From contig JALOAJ010000013.1 of assembly GCA_023228885.1 (NCBI GenBank), forward strand, positions 4,204 through 68,203: 64,000 nt of DNA, written 5' to 3'. Position 1 is the stretch's first letter, and each line of letters begins with the position of its first letter. The notes under the pieces are model-generated. The model did not search any database. It saw only the letters and a program-made list of their open reading frames with translations, and was not told where the DNA came from. Positions 1 through 8,874 of the stretch are shown in pieces. A program made the translations under genes and the position numbers. The stretch comes from Bacillota bacterium. GTDB taxonomy: Bacteria; Bacillota; Clostridia; Monoglobales; Firm-18.

Positions 1-2
1 AT

Positions 3-1742
3 GGCAGCCTGCCGGAAATACTAAAAGGAAAAAGGGTGCTGTCTCTTGATTTATCCTCAATGGTGGCAGGCACGAAATATCGGGGCGAATTTGAAGAACG
101 ACTGAAAAAAGCGATAGATGAGGTTATAAAATCGGGCAACATTATTTTGTTTATAGACGAGCTGCATACATTGATAGGCGCCGGGGCGGCAGAGGGCGCG
201 ATAGATGCCGCAAACATATTAAAACCGTCATTGGCGCGGGGCGAAATTCAAGTTGTCGGCGCAACAACCCTTGACGAATACCGAAAGTATATCGAAAAGG
301 ATTCGGCCCTTGAACGGCGATTTCAACCGATTACCGTTGACGAGCCGACTGTTGAGGAAGCGGTGCTTATATTAAAAGGCTTGCGGGATAAATACGAGGC
401 GCACCATAAAGTAAAAATCACCGACGAGGCAATAGAAGAAGCGGTTAAATTATCGCAGCGCTATATTCCCGACAGGTTTTTGCCGGACAAGGCAATCGAC
501 CTTATGGACGAGGCGGCATCCAAGGTGCGCCTTAAAAGCTTTATTGCTCCTCCCGATATGAAAAAGCTTGAGGAGAAAATTCAAAAAATCGGCAACGATA
601 AAGAGGCGGCAATACGGCAGCAGGAATTTGAAAAGGCGGCAAAGCTTAGGGATGACGAAAAAACGCTTCGTGATGAATTAGAAAAACAAAAGGAAAAGTG
701 GAGCGTTTCACAGCAAAAATCAACCCTTTCAATAGGGGCTGAAGAAATAGCCCATATCGTTGCAAATTGGACGGGAATTCCGGTGCAAACGCTTGAACAG
801 GAAGAAAGCGAACGGCTGCTGAAGATGGAGGAAATACTGCATAAGAGGGTTATAGGTCAAAAAGAAGCGGTAAGCTCGGTGTCAAAAGCCATTCGCCGCG
901 GCAGGGTTGGGCTTAAAGACCCTAAGCGCCCAACAGGCTCTTTTATCTTTCTTGGTCCGACAGGCGTTGGGAAAACGGAACTTTCAAAGGCGCTTGCGGA
1001 AGCAATGTTTGGTGATGAGGATTCTATGATTCGATTGGATATGAGCGAATATATGGAAAAGCACACCGTGTCAAGGCTTGTCGGCTCGCCGCCGGGATAT
1101 GTCGGCTATGACGAAGGCGGTCAGCTTACCGAAAAAATCCGCAGAAAGCCCTATTCGGTTGTATTATTCGACGAAATTGAAAAGGCGCACCCCGATGTTT
1201 TTAACATTTTACTGCAAATACTTGAGGACGGAATTTTGACGGACGCTCAAGGCAGGCGGGTTGATTTTAGAAACAGCGTGATTATAATGACATCAAATGT
1301 AGGCGCGCGCAACTTGTTTGAAACGAAACGCCTTGGGTTTGAAGATACAAGCAACGAAAAGAAAAACTATGAAGATATTAAATCAAGCTTACTGACGGAG
1401 TTGCGGCGCACATTCAAGCCGGAATTTTTAAACAGGGTGGACGACCTTATAGTGTTTCACACTTTATCGGAAGTTGAAATCAGAAAAATTGCGGAAAATA
1501 TGCTCCAAACATTGTCAAAGCGCCTTAGTGAGATGGGGGTTAACATTTCGTTTACCGAGGATGCCGTATCCATGCTTGCAAAAGACGGTTTCGACCCAAC
1601 TTACGGGGCGCGCCCCCTTCGCCGTACAATTCAAAGCAAGGTGGAAGATTATCTTGCGGAGCAAATGCTTGAAGGGGCTGTTAAAGAAGGAGATACCGTT
1701 ACGGCAGATGTAAAAGACGGAAAAATTGTTTTAACAAAATAA
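3..1742 (+). CDS. clpC: ClpC-type AAA+ unfoldase (5' truncated by window)
   Basis: ATP-driven Hsp100 unfoldase that feeds proteins to the ClpP protease in the cytoplasm. The reading frame is open from base 3, so the N-terminal domain and the first Walker A lie outside the window. Visible are the D1 Walker B region ([13 protein letters not shown]), a short middle region containing a UVR-like segment ([15 protein letters not shown]), and a complete D2 ATPase with Walker A GPTGVGKT and Walker [14 protein letters not shown]. The C-terminal D2-small domain contains YGARPLRR. The UVR segment and short middle domain favour ClpC over ClpB, which has a long coiled-coil middle domain. It converges with gdhA, with a shared hairpin between them. 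ClpC identity is inferred from family knowledge. Confidence 0.93.
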   Translation, partial: GSLPEILKGKRVLSLDLSSMVAGTKYRGEFEERLKKAIDEVIKSGNIILFIDELHTLIGAGAAEGAIDAANILKPSLARGEIQVVGATTLDEYRKYIEKDSALERRFQPITVDEPTVEEAVLILKGLRDKYEAHHKVKITDEAIEEAVKLSQRYIPDRFLPDKAIDLMDEAASKVRLKSFIAPPDMKKLEEKIQKIGNDKEAAIRQQEFEKAAKLRDDEKTLRDELEKQKEKWSVSQQKSTLSIGAEEIAHIVANWTGIPVQTLEQEESERLLKMEEILHKRVIGQKEAVSSVSKAIRRGRVGLKDPKRPTGSFIFLGPTGVGKTELSKALAEAMFGDEDSMIRLDMSEYMEKHTVSRLVGSPPGYVGYDEGGQLTEKIRRKPYSVVLFDEIEKAHPDVFNILLQILEDGILTDAQGRRVDFRNSVIIMTSNVGARNLFETKRLGFEDTSNEKKNYEDIKSSLLTELRRTFKPEFLNRVDDLIVFHTLSEVEIRKIAENMLQTLSKRLSEMGVNISFTEDAVSMLAKDGFDPTYGARPLRRTIQSKVEDYLAEQMLEGAVKEGDTVTADVKDGKIVLTK

Positions 1743-1755
1743 CTTGCATATAGAA

Positions 1756-1795
1756 AATGGCGGGTAGGTTGCTGATATGCAACTTTCCCGCCATT
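1756..1795. terminator. Bidirectional hairpin terminator between clpC and gdhA
   Basis: A 9-bp perfect stem, AATGGCGGG (1756-1764) with CCCGCCATT (1787-1795), plus an inner GTTGC/GCAAC stem around a 6-base loop, fills the gap between the two convergent genes. On the - strand the stem is followed by TTCTATATG, and on the + strand by GATATTTT. Position and strength fit a rho-independent terminator used from both sides. Confidence 0.75.
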
Positions 1796-1801
1796 GATAT
1801 T

Positions 1802-3088
1802 TTAAACCCAACCTCGTTGCTTTACCGCTTGCGCAACACGGTTAATTGCTATAACATATGCGGCATCACGCATATATAAGCCTTTTTCAACCGCAATTTC
1901 ATGCACCGCCGCGAAGGCTTGCGTCATTTTTATGTTCAGCTTTTCCAGCACGTCTTCTTTTGTCCAAAAATAATTCATATTACATTGCACCTGTTCAAAA
2001 TAGCTGCAAGTTACCCCGCCTGCATTGCACAAAAAGTCCGGCACAAGGTAAATGCCCTTGTCTTTAATAAAAGCGTCGCAATCAGGGGTGGTAGGTCCGT
2101 TTGCCCCCTCGCATATTATTTTCACGCTATCGCTTACATTTACAATCGTTTCGGGCGTAAGCTGGTTTTCAAGCGCGCAAGGGATTAAAATATCAACCTC
2201 TTGTGAAATCCATTTATCGCCGTCTAAAATTTCGCAACCGAGCGCCGCCGCTTTTTGTTTGTCTATCGTTCCGAATTTATCTTTTATTTGCGCCATTTTT
2301 TCAATGTCAAGCCCGTTATTTTTGTAAAATGTGTATGCTTTTTTATCTTGATTATCCCATGTTGAAAGCGCAACCACTTTGCCGCCAAGCTGTGAATACA
2401 GGCGTGCGGCGTATTCCGCCACATTGCCGAAGCCCTGAATGCTTGCCGTTGTTGCGGCGATATCCATATTTTGCGTTTTAAGCGCTTCGTTTAGGGTGTA
2501 AATAACGCCGTAGCCCGTTGCTTCGGTTCTCCCGAGCGAGCCGCCCATGCCAAGCGGTTTTCCTGTTATAACGCCGGGGTAGTGCCCGCCGGTTATAACT
2601 TCATATTCGTCCATCATCCACAGCATATGCTGTGCATTTGACATAACATCCGGCGCCGGTACATCGTTGACCGGACCGATGTTTCGTGCAATTGCTCTGA
2701 TATATCCGCGGCATAGCCTCTCTTGTTCGCCGTCCGACATATTTCGCGGGTCACAAATAATTCCGCCTTTCCCGCCGCCAAGGGGAATATCTACAACGGC
2801 ACACTTCCAAGTCATCCACATGGATAGCGCGCGAACGGTATCTGCCGTTTCGTGAGGGTGAAAACGAATTCCGCCTTTTGCAGGACCGCGGGCATCGTTG
2901 TGTATTATTCTGAACGCTTTAAAAACTTTTGTTTCGCCATCGTCCATTCGCACCGGAATTGTAAAATGAATTTCACGGGACGGCTGGCTTAGCAGTTCTC
3001 GTGCCGATTGGTTTAGGTTAATCATATCGGCCACATTATTAAATTGTGTTTGTGCTGAAACATAAGGGTTATACTCGCCTTGCGTCAA
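1802..3088 (-). CDS. gdhA: Glutamate dehydrogenase (Glu/Leu/Phe/Val family)
   Basis: Interconverts glutamate and 2-oxoglutarate plus ammonia in the cytoplasm. The 428-residue length suits the hexameric bacterial family. Visible are the conserved substrate region with GGIRFHP and the catalytic-lysine neighbourhood KCAVVDIPLGGGKGG, the NAD(P)-binding fold around QGFGNVAEYAA, and GANGPTTPDCD near the C-terminus. The start is TTG at 3088, chosen because GGAGG (complement of 3097-3101) lies 8 bases upstream. It is monocistronic, with its own promoter at 3144-3172 and terminator at 1756-1795, and diverges from ilvB. Cofactor preference (NAD or NADP) cannot be read with certainty. Confidence 0.93.
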   Translation of the reverse strand: MTQGEYNPYVSAQTQFNNVADMINLNQSARELLSQPSREIHFTIPVRMDDGETKVFKAFRIIHNDARGPAKGGIRFHPHETADTVRALSMWMTWKCAVVDIPLGGGKGGIICDPRNMSDGEQERLCRGYIRAIARNIGPVNDVPAPDVMSNAQHMLWMMDEYEVITGGHYPGVITGKPLGMGGSLGRTEATGYGVIYTLNEALKTQNMDIAATTASIQGFGNVAEYAARLYSQLGGKVVALSTWDNQDKKAYTFYKNNGLDIEKMAQIKDKFGTIDKQKAAALGCEILDGDKWISQEVDILIPCALENQLTPETIVNVSDSVKIICEGANGPTTPDCDAFIKDKGIYLVPDFLCNAGGVTCSYFEQVQCNMNYFWTKEDVLEKLNIKMTQAFAAVHEIAVEKGLYMRDAAYVIAINRVAQAVKQRGWV

Positions 3089-3143
3089 TTAAAAAACCTC
3101 CGTTACCACATAATTAAATGTGTTATATAATATCAACTTTACC

Positions 3144-3172
3144 ATTATACAACAAAAATGAAAAATTGTAAA
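3144..3172 (-). promoter_or_regulatory. Sigma-70-type promoter of gdhA
   Basis: On the - strand TTTACA (3172-3167) and a perfect TATAAT (3149-3144) are separated by 17 bases, about 60 bases before the gdhA start. Spacing and boxes are close to consensus. Confidence 0.75.
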
Positions 3173-3225
3173 TGTTTTTTTCATATTTTAAATGAAAAAA
3201 TTTAAGGATTGCAAAATAAAAGGGC

Positions 3226-3254
3226 TTTACACGGCAGTTGAAATATGATAAAAT
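3226..3254 (+). promoter_or_regulatory. Sigma-70-type promoter of ilvB
   Basis: TTTACA (3226-3231) and TAAAAT (3249-3254) are spaced by exactly 17 bases. The leader of about 110 bases to the ilvB start shows no T-box or terminator-antiterminator structure that I can recognise. Confidence 0.65.
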
Positions 3255-3369
3255 AATTTCAATAACCTATAATGGGGGAACTTAAATAAATCGAACGGCA
3301 AAATTTATATGCAACCCTTGGTTAAGATAGGAAAAATAAAGCAGCCCTCGGCGGAATGGAGAATGAAAC

Positions 3370-5028
3370 ATGAAACTTAACGGTTCGGAAATATTGCTTG
3401 AATGCCTGTTGGAAGAAGGCGTTGATACCGTGTTCGGGTATCCCGGCGGCGCAATTCTTAATGTGTATGATGCACTTTATAAATATCGTGATAAAATAAA
3501 TCATATACTCACCACGCATGAGCAAGGCGCCGCTCATGCGGCAGACGGGTATGCCCGCTCAACCGGCAAGGTTGGAGTGTGCATGGCAACATCAGGGCCG
3601 GGCGCCACAAACCTTGTAACCGGTATTGCAACGGCATATATGGATTCGGTGCCGATAGTTGCCATTACGGGTAATGTTGCAACAACCCTGCTTGGTAAAG
3701 ACAGCTTTCAAGAGGCGGACATTGCGGGAATTACCGCTCCGATAACCAAGCATAACTATATTGTCAAGGATGTTACCACCCTTGCGCAAACTGTGCGCAG
3801 GGCATTTGAAATTGCAAAGGAAGGGCGTCCGGGTCCTGTGCTGATTGACATTCCGAAGGATGTGTCGGCGCAGTTTTGTGAGTTTGAAGGCCGAAAACCT
3901 GTTGAGCCCAAACGGCATAAACCAAAGGCGGATGATGTTGAAAAGGCGTGCCGTTTAATATCGGAAAGCGAAAAGCCTTTCATTTTTGCGGGCGGGGGCA
4001 TTATAAGCTCGGGCGCTTGCGGCGAGCTTTTTGAACTTGCAAAAAAAATATCGGCGCCTGTAAGCTGCTCCCTTATGGGGACAGGCGCTTTTCCGTCGAA
4101 CGACGAATTATACACCGGAATGCTTGGCATGCACGGCACTAAAGCGTCTAACACAGCGTCGGCGGAATGTGACTTATTTATAGCGATAGGCACACGCTTT
4201 TCAGACAGGGTAACAAGCGATTCAGACAAATTTGCAAAAGACGCTAAAATTTTGCATATTGATGTTGACCCTGCGGAAATTGACAAAAACATAAAAACAT
4301 ATCAGTATGTTATTTCTGATGTTAAAGAAGCGCTGATTCCGATTATTAAAGGGATAGATAAAAAAAGCAAAGGCGAATGGACAAACCATATCCTTTCAAT
4401 AAAGGAAAAATATCAAATAGGGCGTTCTCATATTGAAGAATTAAACCCGAACAGCGTCATAAGCGTGATAGACAAGCTCACCGATGACAATACTATAATT
4501 ACAACCGAGGTTGGGCAGCATCAAATGTGGGCGGCGCAGTATTACACCTACACAAAATCACGCACGTTTATATCGTCTGGGGGATTTGGCACAATGGGCT
4601 ACGGCACGGGCGCAAGCATGGGCGCTTCAATCGGTATGCCAAGCAGGCGTGTAGTGCACATTGCGGGCGATGGAAGCTTTAGAATGAATTGCAACGAACT
4701 TTCAACCATAAAGCATTATAATATGCCAATTATAATAGTGCTGCTAAACAACGGCACATTGGGAATGGTTCGCCAATGGCAAACGCTCTTTTACAATGAG
4801 CGATATTCGCAAACAACCCTTGACAGGGGCCCTGATTTTAATAAGCTTTGCGATGCTTACGGCATACTTTCTTTTAAGGCGGAAAGCTTAGAGCAATTTG
4901 AGGCTGCCTTTTCAAAGGCAATTTCTCTTAATGAACCTGTTTTAATAAACACATTAATCAACATTGACGAACGCGTGTTGCCGATGGTGCCGGCAGGAAA
5001 GCCGATAAATGAGCTAATATTAGATTAG
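3370..5028 (+). CDS. ilvB: Acetolactate synthase, large (catalytic) subunit
   Basis: Thiamine-diphosphate enzyme that condenses two pyruvates to acetolactate, or pyruvate with 2-oxobutyrate, for branched-chain amino acid synthesis. The 552 residues have the N-terminal ThDP domain with the activating glutamate in TTHEQGAAHAADGYA, a central domain, and the C-terminal ThDP/Mg motif GDGSFRMNCNEL followed by NNGTLGMVRQW. The ATG start at 3370 follows GGAG. No small regulatory subunit gene (ilvN) or other ilv/leu gene is adjacent; the next genes are replication genes. A catabolic AlsS-type role cannot be excluded, although the sequence reads like the anabolic type. Confidence 0.9.
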   Translation: MKLNGSEILLECLLEEGVDTVFGYPGGAILNVYDALYKYRDKINHILTTHEQGAAHAADGYARSTGKVGVCMATSGPGATNLVTGIATAYMDSVPIVAITGNVATTLLGKDSFQEADIAGITAPITKHNYIVKDVTTLAQTVRRAFEIAKEGRPGPVLIDIPKDVSAQFCEFEGRKPVEPKRHKPKADDVEKACRLISESEKPFIFAGGGIISSGACGELFELAKKISAPVSCSLMGTGAFPSNDELYTGMLGMHGTKASNTASAECDLFIAIGTRFSDRVTSDSDKFAKDAKILHIDVDPAEIDKNIKTYQYVISDVKEALIPIIKGIDKKSKGEWTNHILSIKEKYQIGRSHIEELNPNSVISVIDKLTDDNTIITTEVGQHQMWAAQYYTYTKSRTFISSGGFGTMGYGTGASMGASIGMPSRRVVHIAGDGSFRMNCNELSTIKHYNMPIIIVLLNNGTLGMVRQWQTLFYNERYSQTTLDRGPDFNKLCDAYGILSFKAESLEQFEAAFSKAISLNEPVLINTLINIDERVLPMVPAGKPINELILD

Positions 5029-5048
5029 AATAGTGGTGTTATAAAAAC

Positions 5049-5948
5049 TTGGGTAACCTAACCCTGCCAATTAAATTTTTAGATGAATATTTGCCGAAGG
5101 CGGACCCTTCGTATATTGTCGTTTATTTGTATGCGTATCGTTTTGTTTCACAAGGCGAAAAAGCGCCGTCCAATTCCCAAATTGCGGCTGCTTTGGGGAT
5201 AAAAGAAAGCGATGTTTCCGATGCAATGGGCTACTGGGGCAACCTTGGCTTTAATTTAGGCAGCAAAAAGGTTATCAAAACACTTCATAAAAGCATATAT
5301 ACCCCCGGCGAGATAGCGCAAAGGGCAAAAAGCGATAAAAAATTGAGTTGGTTGTTTGAAGAAGCCCAAAATACATTGGGCAAAATTCTTTCAAGCGCCG
5401 ATATGCTTACCTTGTTTTGGATTTACGATTATTTGGAGCTTAACCACCAAGTAATCATGCTTATTGTAAATTACTCTCAAAAAAATAATAAATCGTCAAT
5501 GCGATATATCGAGCGTGTAGCTACCGATTGGGCAGATAAAGGCATAGATACGGTGCGCAAAGCCGAAAAACATCTTGCCATGCTTGAGGATAAACGCACC
5601 TATGAATACAAAATTAAAAGGTTGCTCGGCATTTATGACCGCGACTTTACTCCAAGCGAAAAAAAGGTTGTTGAGCAATGGCAAAGCGAATTAAAGCCGT
5701 CTGATGAGCTTGTGTTGTCTGCTTTCGATATAAACATTGAGCGTACCGGGAAATTGAGCGTTAAATATATAAACGGAATATTAAAAAGCTGGGAAGAAAA
5801 GGGCATTAAAACGCCGGAGCAAATTTTACAAGACGACGGCGCCGCAAAGGGCGGCAAAGCTTCAAAATCAGTTAATTTTGAACAAAGGGAAGATATCGAT
5901 TTCGATGCGAAAGAGCTTGAAATTCTAAAAAAACGCATGGGGCGGTGA
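5049..5948 (+). CDS. dnaD: DnaD/DnaB-domain primosomal replication protein
   Basis: Probable primosome protein acting in helicase loading during replication start or restart in the cytoplasm. The 299 residues have an N-terminal winged-helix-like DnaD segment (about 1-100) and a DnaB_2/DnaD C-terminal-like helical domain (about 110-190, with TLFWIYDY and YIERVATDWADKGI). A second copy of that domain appears at about 200-265, with AFDINIERTG and YINGILKSWEEKGI. The tail is charged. The start is TTG at 5049 with only a weak ribosome site. It is followed after 4 bases by the helicase loader gene, the classical functional partner, so the two likely form an operon with ilvB. Confidence 0.85.
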   Translation: MGNLTLPIKFLDEYLPKADPSYIVVYLYAYRFVSQGEKAPSNSQIAAALGIKESDVSDAMGYWGNLGFNLGSKKVIKTLHKSIYTPGEIAQRAKSDKKLSWLFEEAQNTLGKILSSADMLTLFWIYDYLELNHQVIMLIVNYSQKNNKSSMRYIERVATDWADKGIDTVRKAEKHLAMLEDKRTYEYKIKRLLGIYDRDFTPSEKKVVEQWQSELKPSDELVLSAFDINIERTGKLSVKYINGILKSWEEKGIKTPEQILQDDGAAKGGKASKSVNFEQREDIDFDAKELEILKKRMGR

Positions 5949-5952
5949 GACG

Positions 5953-6939
5953 GTGAGCAGCTACATAAGCGATATTTGCGATGAAATAAACAAACAATAT
6001 CGTGAAATTCGGGATGCAAACAAGAAAAAACAAGAAAAAGTTATTGCAGAAATATATTCAAAAATCCCGCGTATTAAAAAAATTGATGAAAAGATAAGCG
6101 ATATAGCGCTGAATGTCGCATCCGATGTGTTAAACGGCGATGCAAGCCCGCAAAGGGCGGTGCAAAAAATGCAAGCAGACATCAAAACGCTAACAGATGA
6201 AAAAACAAGGCTGCTTATTAACTCAAATTACCCTGTTGATGTGATGAAAGATATATATTGCTGTGACAAATGCCGTGACAGAGGTCATGTTGACGGCAGC
6301 CGCTGTTCGTGTTATTTGCAAAAAAGAAATATAATTTTGCAAAAACTTTCAAATATAAAAATAAGTGAAAAAAATTCATTCGATAAGTTTAATGTTAATT
6401 TATTTTCAGATTTGGCAGATGCAAAATACGGGGTGTCGCCTCAGGAAAATATTCGCTCGGTTTATAAAATCGCATTATCCTTTGCGCGGGGGGAGGATGG
6501 CTCGCCGAACAATTTGCTGTTTTACGGGGCAACCGGCTTGGGCAAAACATTTACCTCCGATTGCATTGCAAAAAGCTATATCGAACAGGGTAAAACGGTG
6601 TTTTACATGTCGGCGCCGAAGATGTTTTCCATATTTGAAAATTATAAATTCGGCAGGGACATTTCGGCTGCAACACAAAGGATTATCTCATCTGTAAACA
6701 GCTCTGAGTTGTTAATAATAGACGATTTGGGAACGGAATTTCGCAATTCGTACTCCGACAGCATTTTGTTTGATATAATAAATTCAAGAATCATTGAAGA
6801 AATGCCGATGATAATAAGCACAAACCTTTCTATTAAGGATTTGAAACATATATATTCCGAAAGGATTTGTTCGCGCATTTTAGGTTATTTTAATGTTGTT
6901 TTGTTTTTTGGAGAGGATTTAAGGCTAAAAGGTATATAG
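5953..6939 (+). CDS. dnaI: DnaC/DnaI-type helicase loader ATPase
   Basis: AAA+ ATPase that loads the replicative helicase onto DNA. The 328 residues carry an N-terminal helical region, a four-cysteine zinc-binding cluster (CDKCRDRG and CSC, about residues 100-117) typical of DnaI, Walker A GATGLGKT, Walker B LLIIDDLGTE, and a sensor-1 region IISTNLS. The GTG start at 5953 lies 4 bases after the dnaD stop and uses the GGCGGTGAGA stretch as ribosome site. Neighbouring dnaD supports the role. The symbol is by family resemblance. Confidence 0.88.
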   Translation: MSSYISDICDEINKQYREIRDANKKKQEKVIAEIYSKIPRIKKIDEKISDIALNVASDVLNGDASPQRAVQKMQADIKTLTDEKTRLLINSNYPVDVMKDIYCCDKCRDRGHVDGSRCSCYLQKRNIILQKLSNIKISEKNSFDKFNVNLFSDLADAKYGVSPQENIRSVYKIALSFARGEDGSPNNLLFYGATGLGKTFTSDCIAKSYIEQGKTVFYMSAPKMFSIFENYKFGRDISAATQRIISSVNSSELLIIDDLGTEFRNSYSDSILFDIINSRIIEEMPMIISTNLSIKDLKHIYSERICSRILGYFNVVLFFGEDLRLKGI

Positions 6940-6960
6940 AAAGCGGGTAGGGGTGAGAAT

Positions 6961-7797
6961 TTGCTTGATTTCATATATAAAATGGCACAATTTATACGGC
7001 TGCAAGACCTTTTAGATGTTATTATAGTTGCATACCTTATATATAAAGCGATAGGGCTGCTTAGGGAGACACGGGCAATGCAGCTAATCAAAGGAATCGT
7101 TGTGTTGCTTATTATTTTTCAAATAAGCACATGGCTGCAGCTTGGCGTGTTAAAATATTTGCTGCTGAACACCTTTCAATACGGTGTTATTGCTATGCTT
7201 GTGGTTTTTCAGCCCGAGCTTCGCAGGGCGCTTGAAAAAGTGGGCAGAAGTAAATTCGGCGAGGTTTTTAATATTTTAAACCCAAACTCGCCCGAAGTTA
7301 TTACAAAAATGGTTGAAAAGGTAACGGACAGCGCAAGCACCCTTTCAAAAAATCGGATAGGCGCTTTAATTGTTATTGAGCGTAAAACAAAAATCGGTGA
7401 TATTGTCCGCACAGGAATTACAATAGATTCTGAAATAACGGCGGAATTGCTTGTCAGTATATTTGTTCCCAACACGCCTTTGCACGATGGCGCGGTTGTG
7501 TTGCGCGAGAACAGAATAATGGCGGCAGGCTGTTTTTTGCCGCTAACGCAAAATCAAGACTTGACGTCAGAACTTGGCACACGACACCGCGCGGCGCTGG
7601 GCATGAGCGAAACATCCGACTCGGTTGTTGTTGTTGTATCAGAAGAAACAGGGAAAATCTCGCTTGCTCTTGAGGGTTCGCTTACACGAAACCTAACGGT
7701 GGAATCCCTTGCAAGGGCATTGCTCAAAATTTTAATTCCCGATTCCGGCAAAAAAGAAAACAGGAAGATTCTTTTGTGGGGAGGGAATAAAAATTGA
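6961..7797 (+). CDS. cdaA: Diadenylate cyclase CdaA (membrane-bound)
   Basis: Makes cyclic di-AMP from two ATP at the membrane, controlling potassium and cell-wall homeostasis. The 278 residues contain three N-terminal membrane helices (about 10-85) and the DAC domain with the DGA motif at D176-A178 and the RHR motif at R208-R210, both catalytic in the DisA_N family. The TTG start at 6961 is placed by the GGGGTGAG stretch just upstream. The stop overlaps the cdaR start (TTGA), as in the conserved cdaA-cdaR operon. The usual third gene, glmM, does not follow. Confidence 0.94.
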   Translation: MLDFIYKMAQFIRLQDLLDVIIVAYLIYKAIGLLRETRAMQLIKGIVVLLIIFQISTWLQLGVLKYLLLNTFQYGVIAMLVVFQPELRRALEKVGRSKFGEVFNILNPNSPEVITKMVEKVTDSASTLSKNRIGALIVIERKTKIGDIVRTGITIDSEITAELLVSIFVPNTPLHDGAVVLRENRIMAAGCFLPLTQNQDLTSELGTRHRAALGMSETSDSVVVVVSEETGKISLALEGSLTRNLTVESLARALLKILIPDSGKKENRKILLWGGNKN

Positions 7798-8735
7798 AAA
7801 ACTTCTTGCAATCGGATATAGTTTCAAGGTTAATTGCATTTGTACTTGCAATAGTTGTATGGATTTATGTTGTTGTGCTTTTGGACCCTCCGATAGACAT
7901 AACCTTTGGCGATATACCCATTTTATACACCAACACGGTTGACCTGACAAAGGGGGGCTATATTTTAACAAATGAAAAAACCGATACCGTTTCGATTAAG
8001 GTGCGCGGTTCACGCACCATGCTTGCCAAAATAAATAAATCGGAAATAACCGCTTTTGCGGACTTAAACGGATACTACCAAACGGGCACAATTACAATTC
8101 CCATTTCCGTGAGGCTGCCTTTTAGCGAACTTAGCGTTATTGAAAAAAAGCCATACGGCGTTAATGTAACGCTTGATAAAATTGTTACCCAAAGTTTTCC
8201 CGTTACCGTTGAAATAATCGGCATTCCCGAGACAGGGTTTGAGGTTTATGAATCAATAGCATCCCAAAGCGTTGTTGAACTTCAAGGCCCCGGGGAACTG
8301 GTGGCGTCAATTGAGCGGGTTGTGGCAACGGTTGATGTAAGCGGCGTAAACGATGATATACTGGTAACAAGGGAACTGGGTTTTTACAATACGAACGGAG
8401 ATGCCGTGTTAAATAAATATCTAACTTCCGCTCCAAACATGGTAGAGGTTAGATGCGAGGTGCTGAAACGAAAGACGATTGCAATAAACCCGATAATAAA
8501 AGATGCGGCAGAAGGCTTTGATGCAACAGTTATTTCAAGCGGTCAAATAACCATACTTGGGCGTCCGGATGTTTTGGAACACATCACACAGGTTGATACG
8601 GCGCCGATAAACGCAAGCGGTATAACAAAAACCACTAAAGTTACCGCACAGCTGGATTTGCCGGCAAATACCTTCGCTTTGGGCAACATAAGTGAGGTCA
8701 CCGTTGAAATTAGGCAAAATGTAGCACAGCCCTAA
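7794..8735 (+). CDS. cdaR: YbbR-domain protein CdaR, regulator of CdaA
   Basis: Membrane-anchored extracytoplasmic protein that modulates CdaA. The 313 residues have one N-terminal transmembrane helix (about 8-28), preceded by a short lysine-rich start, then about three YbbR repeats (for example ADLNGYYQTGTITIPI, VDVSGVNDDILV and INASGITKTTKV). The TTG start at 7794 overlaps the cdaA stop and has GGGAGGG 8-14 bases upstream. It is the last housekeeping gene before the glycan island. No convincing terminator follows in 8736-8868. Confidence 0.9.
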   Translation: MKNFLQSDIVSRLIAFVLAIVVWIYVVVLLDPPIDITFGDIPILYTNTVDLTKGGYILTNEKTDTVSIKVRGSRTMLAKINKSEITAFADLNGYYQTGTITIPISVRLPFSELSVIEKKPYGVNVTLDKIVTQSFPVTVEIIGIPETGFEVYESIASQSVVELQGPGELVASIERVVATVDVSGVNDDILVTRELGFYNTNGDAVLNKYLTSAPNMVEVRCEVLKRKTIAINPIIKDAAEGFDATVISSGQITILGRPDVLEHITQVDTAPINASGITKTTKVTAQLDLPANTFALGNISEVTVEIRQNVAQP

Positions 8736-8874
8736 ATTAAAAGCTGAAGAATGCATAAAACTGAACTCATTTGCATGATGGAATATTTCATCGTGGAGTG
8801 TTGAAGTAATACACAACGAAATGGCACCTAACTTTTTATACACCAGCTAAAATTCTTTATAAGGAGGGGTGGGG

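Noticed and set aside
3255..3369. T-box or riboswitch before ilvB
   Set aside because: The leader is short and has no specifier loop, T-box motif or terminator pair.
3756..4292. 178-codon reverse-strand open frame inside ilvB
   Set aside because: It lies fully antisense within a well-conserved gene, has serine-rich meaningless composition and no ribosome site.
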